Source of the DNA: Candidatus Mesenet endosymbiont of Agriotes lineatus
GTDB taxonomy: Bacteria > Pseudomonadota > Alphaproteobacteria > Rickettsiales > Anaplasmataceae
Assembly (NCBI RefSeq): GCF_964019585.1
Contig: NZ_OZ026454.1
Span: 1,364,001 to 1,428,000, forward strand
Direction of reading: 5' to 3'
Length of the DNA: 64,000 nucleotides
The position numbers and the translations under genes were made by a program. This document shows, one piece after another, positions 26,598-35,250 of this stretch. Below the pieces are notes generated by a model. It searched no databases, had not been told where the DNA came from, and saw only the letters and a list, made by a program, of their open reading frames with translations. Position 1 is the first letter of the stretch; each line of letters begins with the position of its first letter.

Positions 26598-27602
26598 TTA
26601 ATCCTTTCTTTCTATTTGATCTAACCTGACTTCTACTGGTGATGTACAAAACTTGAATACCCTTATGTTCACTTTAGCAACACCCCTATCATAATTAACA
26701 CAAAACAATTCTCCACAAAAACCTTTGAACGCACCTTGTGTAATTACTACATACTCTCCAATCTCATACTTCTGTTTAGACTGATTACAGAGCTCACTAC
26801 GATCTAAATTATTAAGCATAGTATCAATTTCAGTATTACTCACAATCCGCGGTTTATCCCCACCTAAAAACCTAAACACTCCTTCTATACTTTTTATAAT
26901 CTTGAGAGACTTATCACACAGTTTCATATGTATAAACACATAACGAGGATAAAGAAAGGTTTTCTTCGTTGCATTCTCCACAAATGGCGCAAGCGCCCTT
27001 TTAACAAAAAAAGGATACAATTTTCTTGCTGGATCTAAAATAAAATTACAAACTCTTTCTTCATTCCGCGGTAAAACTTCTATAATATACCACTCATACT
27101 CTTGTTTTTCCAAACTTTCTTCTAAACCCTCTCTATAAAGCTTACAGTTCCTTATTTTTTCCTTCATTGCTTCACTAAAATCACTTTGCACTTTAGATTG
27201 GATCGTTCTTTTTAATGTATCATAAGCCATGGATTTATGGCCCAATAATAAATCTACTATTTTTTCAAACAAATATAAAATAGCAAGATCTAACGCAGTC
27301 CTTCCATTATTATCTTTAAGATTTATATCTAATTCATCATTTTTCAAAAGTAGATTAATCATTTCATGATACTGACCTTCCTTATCACCAGATGTTGGAA
27401 TAAAATTAATAATCCTTATTAAAGGCGTTTCACCTTCTCCATTTCTGACATTAACATCAATTCCTTGTGCTAACATTTCTTTAAAAACTTCTATTATACC
27501 TTTTAAACTTTTTTCCTCTGCATCTTGTACAGCATCTACAGTGTTAAAAAATATTTGCACCTTCCTTTCCTGCTCCAAACACTCTTTCGATTTATATATC
27601 AT
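26598..27602 (-). CDS. nusG: NusG with an N-terminal ankyrin-repeat domain
   Basis: The position (secE-nusG-rplK) and C-terminal half identify NusG, which couples RNA polymerase to Rho or the ribosome. From the ATG at 27602 (334 residues), about residues 35-125 hold two ankyrin-like repeats: GIDVNVRNGEGETPLIRI and ELDINLKDNNGRTALDLA, each followed by a helix pair ending in NLLLKND or DLLLGHKS. After a charged helix, the NGN domain starts near 168 with EYEWYIIEVLPRNEERVCNFI, includes FLYPRYVFIHMKL, and leads to a KOW domain near 276-330 (YEIGEYVVITQGAFKGFCGEL). Ordinary bacterial NusG is about 175-190 residues, so the ankyrin part is an addition of roughly 160 residues. It overlaps secE by 11 bases. 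An ATG at 27614 is an alternative start. Confidence 0.88.
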   Translation of the reverse strand: MIYKSKECLEQERKVQIFFNTVDAVQDAEEKSLKGIIEVFKEMLAQGIDVNVRNGEGETPLIRIINFIPTSGDKEGQYHEMINLLLKNDELDINLKDNNGRTALDLAILYLFEKIVDLLLGHKSMAYDTLKRTIQSKVQSDFSEAMKEKIRNCKLYREGLEESLEKQEYEWYIIEVLPRNEERVCNFILDPARKLYPFFVKRALAPFVENATKKTFLYPRYVFIHMKLCDKSLKIIKSIEGVFRFLGGDKPRIVSNTEIDTMLNNLDRSELCNQSKQKYEIGEYVVITQGAFKGFCGELFCVNYDRGVAKVNIRVFKFCTSPVEVRLDQIERKD

Positions 27603-27798
27603 ATATAACCCCAAGCAGAACCCTAATTACATAAAAAAATGAAAAATCCACCAAACAAAAAAAAACAGAAAAACATAATATTATTACTATAGTTAAAAAC
27701 AAAAAATACATGATCTCTTCTTTTTTTGCCCAAGAAACTTTAACAATCTCTTGTTTTATTTCGCTAAAAAAACACATTAAAGCCCTTATCATCACCAA
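27592..27798 (-). CDS. secE: Preprotein translocase subunit SecE
   Basis: The small essential SecYEG subunit. The core FFSEIKQEIVKVSWAKKEEIMYFLFLTIVIILCFSVFF matches the single-helix SecE type: the amphipathic KVSWAKKEE motif followed by one membrane helix. The full frame is 68 residues; a start at the third or eighth codon (MIRALMCFF or MCFFSEIKQ) is equally plausible. It follows tRNA-Trp and overlaps nusG by 11 bases. Confidence 0.92.
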   Translation of the reverse strand: MVMIRALMCFFSEIKQEIVKVSWAKKEEIMYFLFLTIVIILCFSVFFCLVDFSFFYVIRVLLGVIYDI

Positions 27799-27813
27799 CC
27801 TAATAAAAAAAGC

Positions 27814-27887
27814 AAGAGAGACAGGAATCGAACCTATAACCTTTGGTTTTGGAGACCAACGCTCTACCTAATTGAGCTACTCTCTCA
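27814..27887 (-). tRNA. trnW: tRNA-Trp (CCA anticodon)
   Basis: A 74-base cloverleaf on the minus strand: a 7-bp acceptor stem (GAGAGAG/CTCTCTT, one G-U pair), a D arm GCTC/GAGC, an anticodon stem TTGGT/ACCAA with loop CTCCAAA giving anticodon CCA, a T arm ATAGG/CCTGT and discriminator G. The 3' CCA is not encoded. The location between tuf and secE is conserved in many bacteria. Confidence 0.96.
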
Positions 27888-27898
27888 TGCAATAAAAC

Positions 27899-29083
27899 CT
27901 ACTCTAAAATATCATTAACAATACCAGAACCAATAGTCTTACCACCTTCTCTTATTGCAAATCTTAATCCCTTCTCCATTGCTATTCCATAAGGATTCTG
28001 TAACTCTACTTCCATACTTACCTGATCTCCAGGCATAACAATTTCCTTGCCATCTAAAATCCTCATACTACCAGTTACATCAGTTGTTCTAAAATAAAAT
28101 TGTGGCTGATAATGCGATCCAAATGGTGTTTTTCGCCCTCCTTCTTCTGCTTTTAATACATATATTTCAGCCTTAAATCTCTTATGTGGTGTAACTGTAC
28201 CAGGCTTCGCCAAAATCTGCCCCCTTTCTACATCCTCTCTCTTTACACCACGTAATAGAATACCAACATTGTCACCAGCTTTTCCCCATCCTAATCTCTT
28301 TTTAAACATCTCAACGCCAGTGCAAACTGTTTTCTGTACTTCTCTAAGTCCAACTACTTCTATCTCATCACCTTCTTTTACCTTACCACGCTCAATACAA
28401 CCTGTTACTACTGTACCACGCCCAGGTATTGTAAATACGTCCTCTATCGGCATTAAAAACGTCTTGTCTAAATCTCTTATAGGTTTTGGAACACTATCTA
28501 ACACTTCCATTAATTTTAATATCGCACCTTTACCTAATTCACTATCATCGCCCTCTAATGCTTTAAGTGCAGAACCTTTTATTATTATAATATCATCACC
28601 ACTATAACCATACTCACTTAGCAATTCCCTAACCTCCATCTCTACTAACTCAATCATCTCTTGCTCTGCAACATCAACTTTATTGCAAAAAACTATGATG
28701 TTTTCTATTTCTATCTGCTTTGAAAGCAATATGTGCTCTCTTGTCTGCGGCTCAGGACCGTCAACCGCAGATACTAAAAGTATTGCTACATCCATTTGAG
28801 CAGCACCAACTATCATGTTTTTTACATAGTCAGCATGACCAGGACAATCTATATGTGCATAATGCCTACTCTCCGTTTCATATTCAACATGTGCAGTTGA
28901 AATAGTTATCCCTCTCTCCTTTTCTTCCGGTGCTTTATCAATTTGATCATACCCTATAGCTTTAGCCTGTCCTTTGCTCGCTAACACCTTTGTGATCGCT
29001 GCTGTTAACGTCGTCTTCCCATGATCAACATGCCCTATCGTCCCTGTGTTTATATGATCTTTCCTCTCCTCTATTTCACTCAT
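27899..29083 (-). CDS. tuf: Elongation factor Tu
   Basis: Delivers aminoacyl-tRNA to the ribosome. The 394-residue protein has the GTPase motifs [22 protein letters not shown] and NKVD, followed by the domain 2 and 3 signatures ([32 protein letters not shown]). An AGAGG ribosome-binding site precedes the ATG. It lies 16 bases after fusA, in the str operon order rpsL-rpsG-fusA-tuf. Confidence 0.98.
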   Translation of the reverse strand: MSEIEERKDHINTGTIGHVDHGKTTLTAAITKVLASKGQAKAIGYDQIDKAPEEKERGITISTAHVEYETESRHYAHIDCPGHADYVKNMIVGAAQMDVAILLVSAVDGPEPQTREHILLSKQIEIENIIVFCNKVDVAEQEMIELVEMEVRELLSEYGYSGDDIIIIKGSALKALEGDDSELGKGAILKLMEVLDSVPKPIRDLDKTFLMPIEDVFTIPGRGTVVTGCIERGKVKEGDEIEVVGLREVQKTVCTGVEMFKKRLGWGKAGDNVGILLRGVKREDVERGQILAKPGTVTPHKRFKAEIYVLKAEEGGRKTPFGSHYQPQFYFRTTDVTGSMRILDGKEIVMPGDQVSMEVELQNPYGIAMEKGLRFAIREGGKTIGSGIVNDILE

Positions 29084-29099
29084 TTGTGCCTCTAAAATT

Positions 29100-31220
29100 T
29101 TAAATATTCGACTTCAATTTATCCATTATGTATTTTGGCACCTCACTATACCCAGAAAAACTCATACTATATTGAGCTCTTCCCTGAGAAATAGAACGCA
29201 AAACATTTACATATCCAAACATATTAGATAAAGGAATTGATGCCCAAATAATTATAGTGTCATGCGTTTCTGGGTGTAAAATTTTTCCTTTTCTACTAAC
29301 CATAGTGTCATGCGTTTCTGGGTGTAAAATTTCCCCTCTCCTGCTACATATATCTCCCTCAACATTACCCCTATATTCTTGAGGAGTCATTACCTCTACT
29401 TTCATTATAGGTTCCAACAACTTTGGAGCCGCTTTACTTGACATTTCCTTAAAAGCTCCTTTAGCAGCAAGCTCAAAAGCTAAAGTACTTGAATCAACAT
29501 CGTGAAACGCGCCATCAAGAAGAGTAGCTTTAAAATCAATTACAGGAAACCCGGCTATGACACCATTTTCTTTTATAAGCTCCAATCCACTCTGTACACT
29601 AGGTATATATTCTTTTGGGATACTGCCTCCTGTAATTTTACTTTCAAATTGAAATCCATCCCCTCGTTCAAGAGGCTCAAATAATATCTTAACTTTTGCA
29701 AACTGTCCGGCACCACCAGTTTGTTTTTTATGGGTATAATCAATCTCAACGGCTTTTGTTATAGTTTCTCTATATGCAACTTGAGGAGAACCAACATTTA
29801 CTTCAACATTAAACTCACGTTTTATTCTATCTACAATGATCTCAAGATGAAGCTCTCCCATCCCTTTTAAAACAGTCTGACCACTTTCAGGATTCACAAT
29901 TCTTTTGAGAGAAGGATCTTCTGCAACCAATTTATTTAAAGCCAAACCTAACTTCTCTTGATCTGCTGTAGATTTAGGCTCTATAGCTATCTCCATAACT
30001 GGCTCAGGAAAGTCCATACATTCTAAAACTATAGGAAAATCAGGAGAACACAAAGTATCACCAGTTGTAGTATTTTTTAACCCTATCAAAGCAACTATAT
30101 CACCAGCACACGCCTCAGTTATATCTTCTCTATTATTAGCATGCATAAGCAACATTCTACCTACTGGTTCTGTACTGTTTTTTCTAGAATTTAAAATAGT
30201 GAACTTAGATTTGAGCACACCAGAATAAATACGTATGAAAGTTAAACTACCAGAAAACTTATCATTCATTACTTTAAAAGCTAAAGCAACAAACTTTTCA
30301 TTAACTGATGGCTTAATTTCAATTATCTGTTCTGGATCTTTTGGATTATTTCCTTCTATTACCTTAATGTCAAGAGGAGAAGGTAAAAAATTAACTACTG
30401 CATCTAGAAGAGGTTGAACCCCCTTATTTTTAAAAGCTGAACCACACAACACAGGAACAAAATTGCTATTTATAGTGCCTTTTCTAATACTATCTATCAA
30501 TAAATTAGAAGAAATACCTTGACTATTATAATATAAATCTTCTATTTTATCATCAACTTTAGAAGCTTCATCTAATATCAATTCTCGATATTTTTCTGCT
30601 ACTTCAAGCATATCATCTGGTATTTTATCATAATAAAATTCAGCACCTAACGTTTCATCCCTCCATAGCACAGACCTCATAAAAATCAGATCTACTACAC
30701 CTATAAAATCCTTTTCTTTACCAATAGGCAATTGAATAACTAATGGCTTAGCACCAAGCTTTTCTTTCATCATGCCAACACATTTATCAAAATCAGCTCC
30801 AATCCTATCCATTTTATTTACAAAACAAATACGAGGAACATTATACTTGTCAGCTTGACGCCAAACAGTTTCCGATTGCGGTTCAACTCCCGCCACACCA
30901 TCAAAAACAGCAACAGCACCATCTAAAACACGCAAAGACCTTTCAACTTCAATTGTAAAATCAACATGACCTGGAGTATCAATAATATTGATACGATAAT
31001 CCCCCCAAAAACAAGTAGTTGCAGCAGACGTAATAGTTATTCCACGCTCCCTTTCCTGATCCATCCAATCCATAGAAGCAGCACCATCATGTACTTCCCC
31101 AATCCTATTTTCCTTACCAGTATAAAACAATATACGTTCTGTTGTAGTAGTCTTCCCAGCATCTATATGAGCCATTATCCCTATATTTCTATATTTTGAT
31201 ATATCAAACTTATTAGCCAC
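29100..31220 (-). CDS. fusA: Elongation factor G with an internal 16-residue tandem duplication
   Basis: The translocase GTPase. The GTG at 31220 is the likely start ([30 protein letters not shown]), with AGG 7 bases upstream; the ATG at 31238 lies inside the end of rpsG's spacer and adds six atypical residues. GTPase motifs [17 protein letters not shown] and NKMD are intact. Near residues 626-657, in domain V, the segment [16 protein letters not shown] is followed directly by a near copy, [16 protein letters not shown], encoded by two adjacent 48-bp units (29298-29345 and 29250-29297). Other EF-G proteins have one such segment (SRRGxI...). The frame is kept. Length is 706 residues. Confidence 0.96.
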   Translation of the reverse strand: MANKFDISKYRNIGIMAHIDAGKTTTTERILFYTGKENRIGEVHDGAASMDWMDQERERGITITSAATTCFWGDYRINIIDTPGHVDFTIEVERSLRVLDGAVAVFDGVAGVEPQSETVWRQADKYNVPRICFVNKMDRIGADFDKCVGMMKEKLGAKPLVIQLPIGKEKDFIGVVDLIFMRSVLWRDETLGAEFYYDKIPDDMLEVAEKYRELILDEASKVDDKIEDLYYNSQGISSNLLIDSIRKGTINSNFVPVLCGSAFKNKGVQPLLDAVVNFLPSPLDIKVIEGNNPKDPEQIIEIKPSVNEKFVALAFKVMNDKFSGSLTFIRIYSGVLKSKFTILNSRKNSTEPVGRMLLMHANNREDITEACAGDIVALIGLKNTTTGDTLCSPDFPIVLECMDFPEPVMEIAIEPKSTADQEKLGLALNKLVAEDPSLKRIVNPESGQTVLKGMGELHLEIIVDRIKREFNVEVNVGSPQVAYRETITKAVEIDYTHKKQTGGAGQFAKVKILFEPLERGDGFQFESKITGGSIPKEYIPSVQSGLELIKENGVIAGFPVIDFKATLLDGAFHDVDSSTLAFELAAKGAFKEMSSKAAPKLLEPIMKVEVMTPQEYRGNVEGDICSRRGEILHPETHDTMVSRKGKILHPETHDTIIIWASIPLSNMFGYVNVLRSISQGRAQYSMSFSGYSEVPKYIMDKLKSNI
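29250..29345 (-). repeat. Two adjacent 48-bp direct repeats inside fusA
   Basis: Bases 29250-29297 and 29298-29345 are near-identical direct repeats; they share a run that includes GTGTCATGCGTTTCTGGGTG. The differences lie at the unit ends. They encode the duplicated 16-residue segment of EF-G domain V and keep the reading frame. Confidence 0.9.
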
Positions 31221-31238
31221 ACAAAAACCTATACACAA

Positions 31239-31715
31239 TTAAAAATTAAGATGAGAATAAACTCTATATGATATAGCTGCCTTATACTTATCTTCACATA
31301 TTTTAAACGCTTCACCACGCTTATTATAAGCATTAACTAACTCAATGTATAAATAATAAGAAGTACTTTTCCCTTTTCTTGCAGCCCTAACCGCCTTAAC
31401 AATCCACCTCAACGCCAAAGAAACAGCTCGCTCTTTTCTAACTTCAACTGGAACTTGGTAAGTTGCACCGCCCACACGACGAGAACGTGCTTCCAAAGTG
31501 GGAGTAACATTCTTAACTGCATTATTAAAAATAAACAATGCATCTTCCCCAAGCTTTTTTTCAGCAAGAGATAAAGCCTTATAAACAATCCTTTCAGCTA
31601 TAGACTTTTTTCCACACTTCATAAGCTTATTAATAAAACGTGTAACTAAAGTACTATGATAACATACATCTGGAAGAATAATCCTCTTTTTTATTTTATT
31701 ATAACCACGCGACAT
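31239..31715 (-). CDS. rpsG: 30S ribosomal protein S7
   Basis: Head-domain protein that nucleates 16S rRNA folding. It has 158 residues with [18 protein letters not shown] and the hallmark [32 protein letters not shown]. The C-terminal tail ([15 protein letters not shown]) departs from the usual MAxANKAFxHYRW ending, keeping only the SH. A GAGG ribosome-binding site lies before the ATG, 6 bases after the rpsL stop. Confidence 0.96.
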   Translation of the reverse strand: MSRGYNKIKKRIILPDVCYHSTLVTRFINKLMKCGKKSIAERIVYKALSLAEKKLGEDALFIFNNAVKNVTPTLEARSRRVGGATYQVPVEVRKERAVSLALRWIVKAVRAARKGKSTSYYLYIELVNAYNKRGEAFKICEDKYKAAISYRVYSHLNF

Positions 31716-31721
31716 ATAACC

Positions 31722-32132
31722 TCATTTGCCAGATTTCTTAACACCATATCTTGAACGAGATTTCTTGCGATTTTGTACAGGACCAGCATCTGCAGCACCT
31801 CTTATAACACGACAGTGTATACCAGGCACATCCCTTACTCCACCGCCACATAACAAAACCGAAGAATGCTCCTGTAAATTATGACCTTCACCAGGAATAT
31901 ATGCAAGTACCTCGTAAGATTCTTTACTCCTTTTAACTCTTCTATTAGTACTTTTAATTCTCACTCTCGCTACTTTGCGTAGTGCTGAGTTAGGTTTTCT
32001 GGGAGTAGTTGTATATACCTTTATGCATATCCCTCTTCTTTGGGGACTACCACCAAGAACTGAAACTTTACCTGCGCGACGAGAACAAGAAGGTGATCTA
32101 CCATTCCGTACTAATTGATTTATCGTTGGCAT
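31722..32132 (-). CDS. rpsL: 30S ribosomal protein S12, divergent
   Basis: Decoding-centre protein of 136 residues, against 123-125 in most bacteria. The opening [11 protein letters not shown], the [18 protein letters not shown] block, [13 protein letters not shown] and the terminal SRYGVKK are recognisable. The two Lys positions where Arg changes cause streptomycin resistance in Escherichia coli (Met-numbered 43 and 88) are both Arg here: Arg45 in TTTPRKPN and Arg100 in GGVRDVPG. About 11 extra residues ([15 protein letters not shown] region) are inserted before YIPGEG, and the usual IRGGRVKDLPG is [11 protein letters not shown]. First gene of the str-type operon; weak ribosome-binding site. 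Confidence 0.93.
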   Translation of the reverse strand: MPTINQLVRNGRSPSCSRRAGKVSVLGGSPQRRGICIKVYTTTPRKPNSALRKVARVRIKSTNRRVKRSKESYEVLAYIPGEGHNLQEHSSVLLCGGGVRDVPGIHCRVIRGAADAGPVQNRKKSRSRYGVKKSGK

Positions 32133-32313
32133 AAAAACTTAAACAGTGACATTACAAGCTAAAAGATAAAATAATAAACATCAATAGTCAATATAAAAAT
32201 AAAATTATTTTAACACCTTGTAACATCATTAAGCTATTCAAAAATTTAAAAAACCTTTACATCTTCAACATTTTATTTAACAATCATTTGATGAGTTTAA
32301 TAGGGTTAACCTC

Positions 32314-32880
32314 GTGGCTGTAATGCCTGATAAATGGATAAAAAATAAAGTCAAAAAATCTAACATGATAGAGCCTTTTGTTGACTATAAAAATAGTAAA
32401 GGCATTATCTCTTATGGGCTTTCTTCTTATGGTTACGATGCAAGAGTAGATAACAAATTTAAAATATTCACAAACATAAATTCAACTATTATTGATCCTA
32501 AAAATTTTTCTTCAGGAAATTTCATTGATAAACAAGATGACATATGTATAATCCCGCCAAATAGTTTTATTTTAGCAAAAACCATTGAATATTTTCGTAT
32601 ACCTAGAGATGTTCTAGTTATCTGTGTTGGCAAGTCAACTTATGCTAGATGTGGAATAGTAGTAAATGTCACCCCACTTGAGCCAGGATGGGAAGGGCAT
32701 GTAACTTTAGAATTTTCTAATACAACACCACTTCCAGCAAAAATATATGCAAACGAAGGTGCATGTCAGTTTATTTTTTTAAGTGCTTATGACGAATGTG
32801 AAAAGTCATACGATGCAATGAATGGAAAATATATGAAGCAACAGGGTATTACCTTACCAATCGTTGAAAACAACAATTGA
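32314..32880 (+). CDS. dcd: dCTP deaminase
   Basis: Deaminates dCTP to dUTP, which Dut (encoded at 51709) then hydrolyses to dUMP for dTMP synthesis. The protein has 188 residues. The family opening xx[66 protein letters not shown] and the C-terminal [12 protein letters not shown] are complete. The start is a GTG at 32314, which gives the family N-terminus; an ATG lies three codons later. The last 32 bases overlap the end of the oppositely oriented ispF. Confidence 0.96.
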   Translation: MAVMPDKWIKNKVKKSNMIEPFVDYKNSKGIISYGLSSYGYDARVDNKFKIFTNINSTIIDPKNFSSGNFIDKQDDICIIPPNSFILAKTIEYFRIPRDVLVICVGKSTYARCGIVVNVTPLEPGWEGHVTLEFSNTTPLPAKIYANEGACQFIFLSAYDECEKSYDAMNGKYMKQQGITLPIVENNN

Positions 32881-33406
32881 AAAAAAAATAAAACCAATTT
32901 ACACGCTGTATCTGTACAGTAGCATATGCAGCTATGCCTTTACAGTGTCCTATATCATCTAATCTTTCTGTAGTAGTTGCTTTTACACCAACAAGATCAT
33001 TATTTACTTGTAAAAGTTCTGACATACGTTTTTTCATACTATCTCTATATTGACTTATCTTAGGTTTTTCACATACGATGATAATATCAGCATTAGATAC
33101 AAAATAGCCTTTATCTTTTACCTGCTTAACAGCAAATTCTAAAAAATGACTAGAATCTCTATCCTTCCACTTTAGATCTGTAGGGGGGAAATGCTGTCCT
33201 ATATCTCCAAGCGCCATAGCCCCAAGCATTGCATCAACAACTGCATGAATCCCAACATCACCATCAGAATGCGCTTCTATTTCCATATCATGTTTTACAG
33301 ACACTCCACAAATTTTTATTTCACAGCTACTCTTATCATCTTCAAGTGCGATAAATCTATGCACATCATATCCAATGCCAATACGAAATTTTGGTGCATT
33401 TGCCAT
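32849..33406 (-). CDS. ispF: 2-C-methyl-D-erythritol 2,4-cyclodiphosphate synthase
   Basis: MEP-pathway enzyme of isoprenoid synthesis, 185 residues from the ATG at 33406, five bases after the rplS stop. The longer frame back to 33517 reads through rplS and is rejected. The metal site is in GIGYDVHRF and the following [31 protein letters not shown]; the signature [25 protein letters not shown] is intact. The C-terminus runs about 15 residues past the usual end ([16 protein letters not shown]), a tail encoded antisense to the end of dcd. Linked by isoprenoid function to the polyprenyl synthase at 48282. Confidence 0.94.
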   Translation of the reverse strand: MANAPKFRIGIGYDVHRFIALEDDKSSCEIKICGVSVKHDMEIEAHSDGDVGIHAVVDAMLGAMALGDIGQHFPPTDLKWKDRDSSHFLEFAVKQVKDKGYFVSNADIIIVCEKPKISQYRDSMKKRMSELLQVNNDLVGVKATTTERLDDIGHCKGIAAYATVQIQRVNWFYFFFNCCFQRLVR

Positions 33407-33410
33407 ATTA

Positions 33411-33803
33411 TTACTCAGTAGATCTTGTTTTGATATGTATTTTGCGTTCCTTAATTCTTGCTGCTTTTCCATATAAAGCACAAAGATAGTAAAGCTTAGC
33501 CCTACGTACTTTACCAAGTCTTATAACTTCTATTGATACCAATAAAGGAGAGTAAACAAAGAATTGTGATACTATGCTCTCTCCGTAACTCACCTTCCTA
33601 AGAAAAAAAGAAGCATGCAAATTAGAAGAAAGATTACGCATTCTCCTTTTAGATATACATACCCCCTCAAACACTTGGGTACGCTCACTTGTAGCATCAA
33701 CTTTTGCTGTAACTTTCAAAGTGTCACCAACTCGAAATTCAAGTATTTTTCTATCCATAGCTTGAATTTGTTTACGATTAAATTCCTCGAGTAAGTTAGT
33801 CAT
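33411..33803 (-). CDS. rplS: 50S ribosomal protein L19
   Basis: A 130-residue protein from the ATG at 33803, which sits five bases after a perfect GGAGG in the trmD end; the ATG at 33815 lies before this site and is unlikely. Core signatures are [28 protein letters not shown] and [43 protein letters not shown]. It follows trmD, with an 8-base overlap, in the usual rimM-trmD-rplS order. Confidence 0.95.
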   Translation of the reverse strand: MTNLLEEFNRKQIQAMDRKILEFRVGDTLKVTAKVDATSERTQVFEGVCISKRRMRNLSSNLHASFFLRKVSYGESIVSQFFVYSPLLVSIEVIRLGKVRRAKLYYLCALYGKAARIKERKIHIKTRSTE

Positions 33804-34497
33804 TTTTACCTCCATTTAAATTATTTAACAAATCAGGACGACGCTCTTTTGTAATGAATAAAGCTTTATCTTGTCTCCATTTATTTATTGCTTCGTGATT
33901 ACCAGAAAGCAACACTTCTGGCACTGAATACCCTTTCCACTGACGAGGCTTAGTATATTGAGGATATTCAAGTGTATTGCTAGCAAAGCTCTCATTTACA
34001 ACACTATCGCTGTTTTTTACTACTCCAGGAATAAGCCTCACACAAGCATCAATTAATACCATAGTAGCAAGCTCACCTCCTGATAATATATAATCCCCTA
34101 TACTTAACTCATAAAAAGGATAGGCGTCAACTACTCTTTGATCCACACCTTCATAACGACCACACAATATTGTAACATTAGTAAGACAAGATAATTCTCT
34201 TGCAATATTATCACTAAACTTACTACCAGATGGTGTTACATAGATTAATTTAGTATCTTGATTTGAGGACAAGACGTCATCCACTGCTTTACCTATTACA
34301 TCAGCACGCATAATCATGCCCTGCCCTCCACCATATGGCGTATCATCAACACTTGCATGTTTATCATCTGCAAAAGAACGAATGTTTATAGCATTCAAAT
34401 TCCATATTCCTTTACGCAACGCTTGACCAACAAGAGAATAGCCTAAAGGTCCAGGAAACATTTCAGGAAATAAAGTCAATACGTTAAATGTGATCAT
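33796..34497 (-). CDS. trmD: tRNA (guanine37-N1)-methyltransferase
   Basis: Methylates G37 next to the anticodon to prevent frameshifting. The ATG at 34497 ([16 protein letters not shown]) gives 233 residues; a TTG three codons earlier overlaps rimM and is less likely. The knotted SAM-binding region is intact: [16 protein letters not shown] and [30 protein letters not shown]. The C-terminal [18 protein letters not shown] is typical. Confidence 0.96.
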   Translation of the reverse strand: MITFNVLTLFPEMFPGPLGYSLVGQALRKGIWNLNAINIRSFADDKHASVDDTPYGGGQGMIMRADVIGKAVDDVLSSNQDTKLIYVTPSGSKFSDNIARELSCLTNVTILCGRYEGVDQRVVDAYPFYELSIGDYILSGGELATMVLIDACVRLIPGVVKNSDSVVNESFASNTLEYPQYTKPRQWKGYSVPEVLLSGNHEAINKWRQDKALFITKERRPDLLNNLNGGKND

Positions 34498-34498
34498 T

Positions 34499-35005
34499 TT
34501 AATCAATAAACTCAGGCAAATCTAGTGTGATAATTTTTTGTTTAGAATCTATATGTATAAATATCTCTTTTGAAAAAGGTAGCATGATTGCTTTATTACA
34601 TTCTTTTATTAAGATCTCAATTATATCACCAGCACCAAAATTGTATACAGCTTTAACATAACCATAATCTATATCATTTATAAGCTTCACCTTAGAGTCG
34701 ATTAAATCTTCTACATAGAACTCATCTTCATTTGTCAACAGCGGCAAACTTTCTCTTGATATGTATAACTTTTTATTCCTTAAAAGATCAGCATCACAAC
34801 GAGAGTCAATACCTCTAATATACGCAATAACAATATTATCATTCATTATAGATACAGATTTTATTGTATAGCTTTTGTTACCATCAGTTAATTCACCATA
34901 AATAGCAATATTCTCTGGTTTTTCTGTAAAAGTTTTTATTTTTACTGCCCCTTTAATACCATGTGGTGACAAAACCACACCCAAGCACACCATTCCATTA
35001 TTCAC
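34499..35005 (-). CDS. rimM: Ribosome maturation factor RimM
   Basis: Assists 30S head maturation, binding S19. The 168-residue protein starts with [21 protein letters not shown], the family opening, and includes [13 protein letters not shown]-like and [13 protein letters not shown] segments, the PRC-barrel start. The first start is GTG at 35005, with an in-frame ATG at 34993 as alternative. It is the first gene of the rimM-trmD-rplS-ispF group. Confidence 0.93.
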   Translation of the reverse strand: MNNGMVCLGVVLSPHGIKGAVKIKTFTEKPENIAIYGELTDGNKSYTIKSVSIMNDNIVIAYIRGIDSRCDADLLRNKKLYISRESLPLLTNEDEFYVEDLIDSKVKLINDIDYGYVKAVYNFGAGDIIEILIKECNKAIMLPFSKEIFIHIDSKQKIITLDLPEFID

Positions 35006-35250
35006 ATTACAAAAAAAATTTTTATAGAATAATTCTATTCAAATTAATGAAATTAGCAACTTAAAGCATCTCTAAATAACTGACTGATTATTCAATTTTT
35101 AGCAAAACTATTTTCTTTTTTACCAAGCAAAGCTTCACTGCAATTAACCAAATATTAATCTTACAACATAGTTTAATGTGAATATATTATTGAATAATAT
35201 TAAAAAATTAGCTATACTTGTTAATCACAAGTAATTAAAATGGTTTTCTG

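Noticed and set aside
26598-27614. Ankyrin-NusG as a frameshift or assembly artefact joining two genes
   Set aside because: The frame is continuous, there is no second ribosome-binding site or good start before the NGN domain, and a charged helix links the parts smoothly. Still open to read-level checking.
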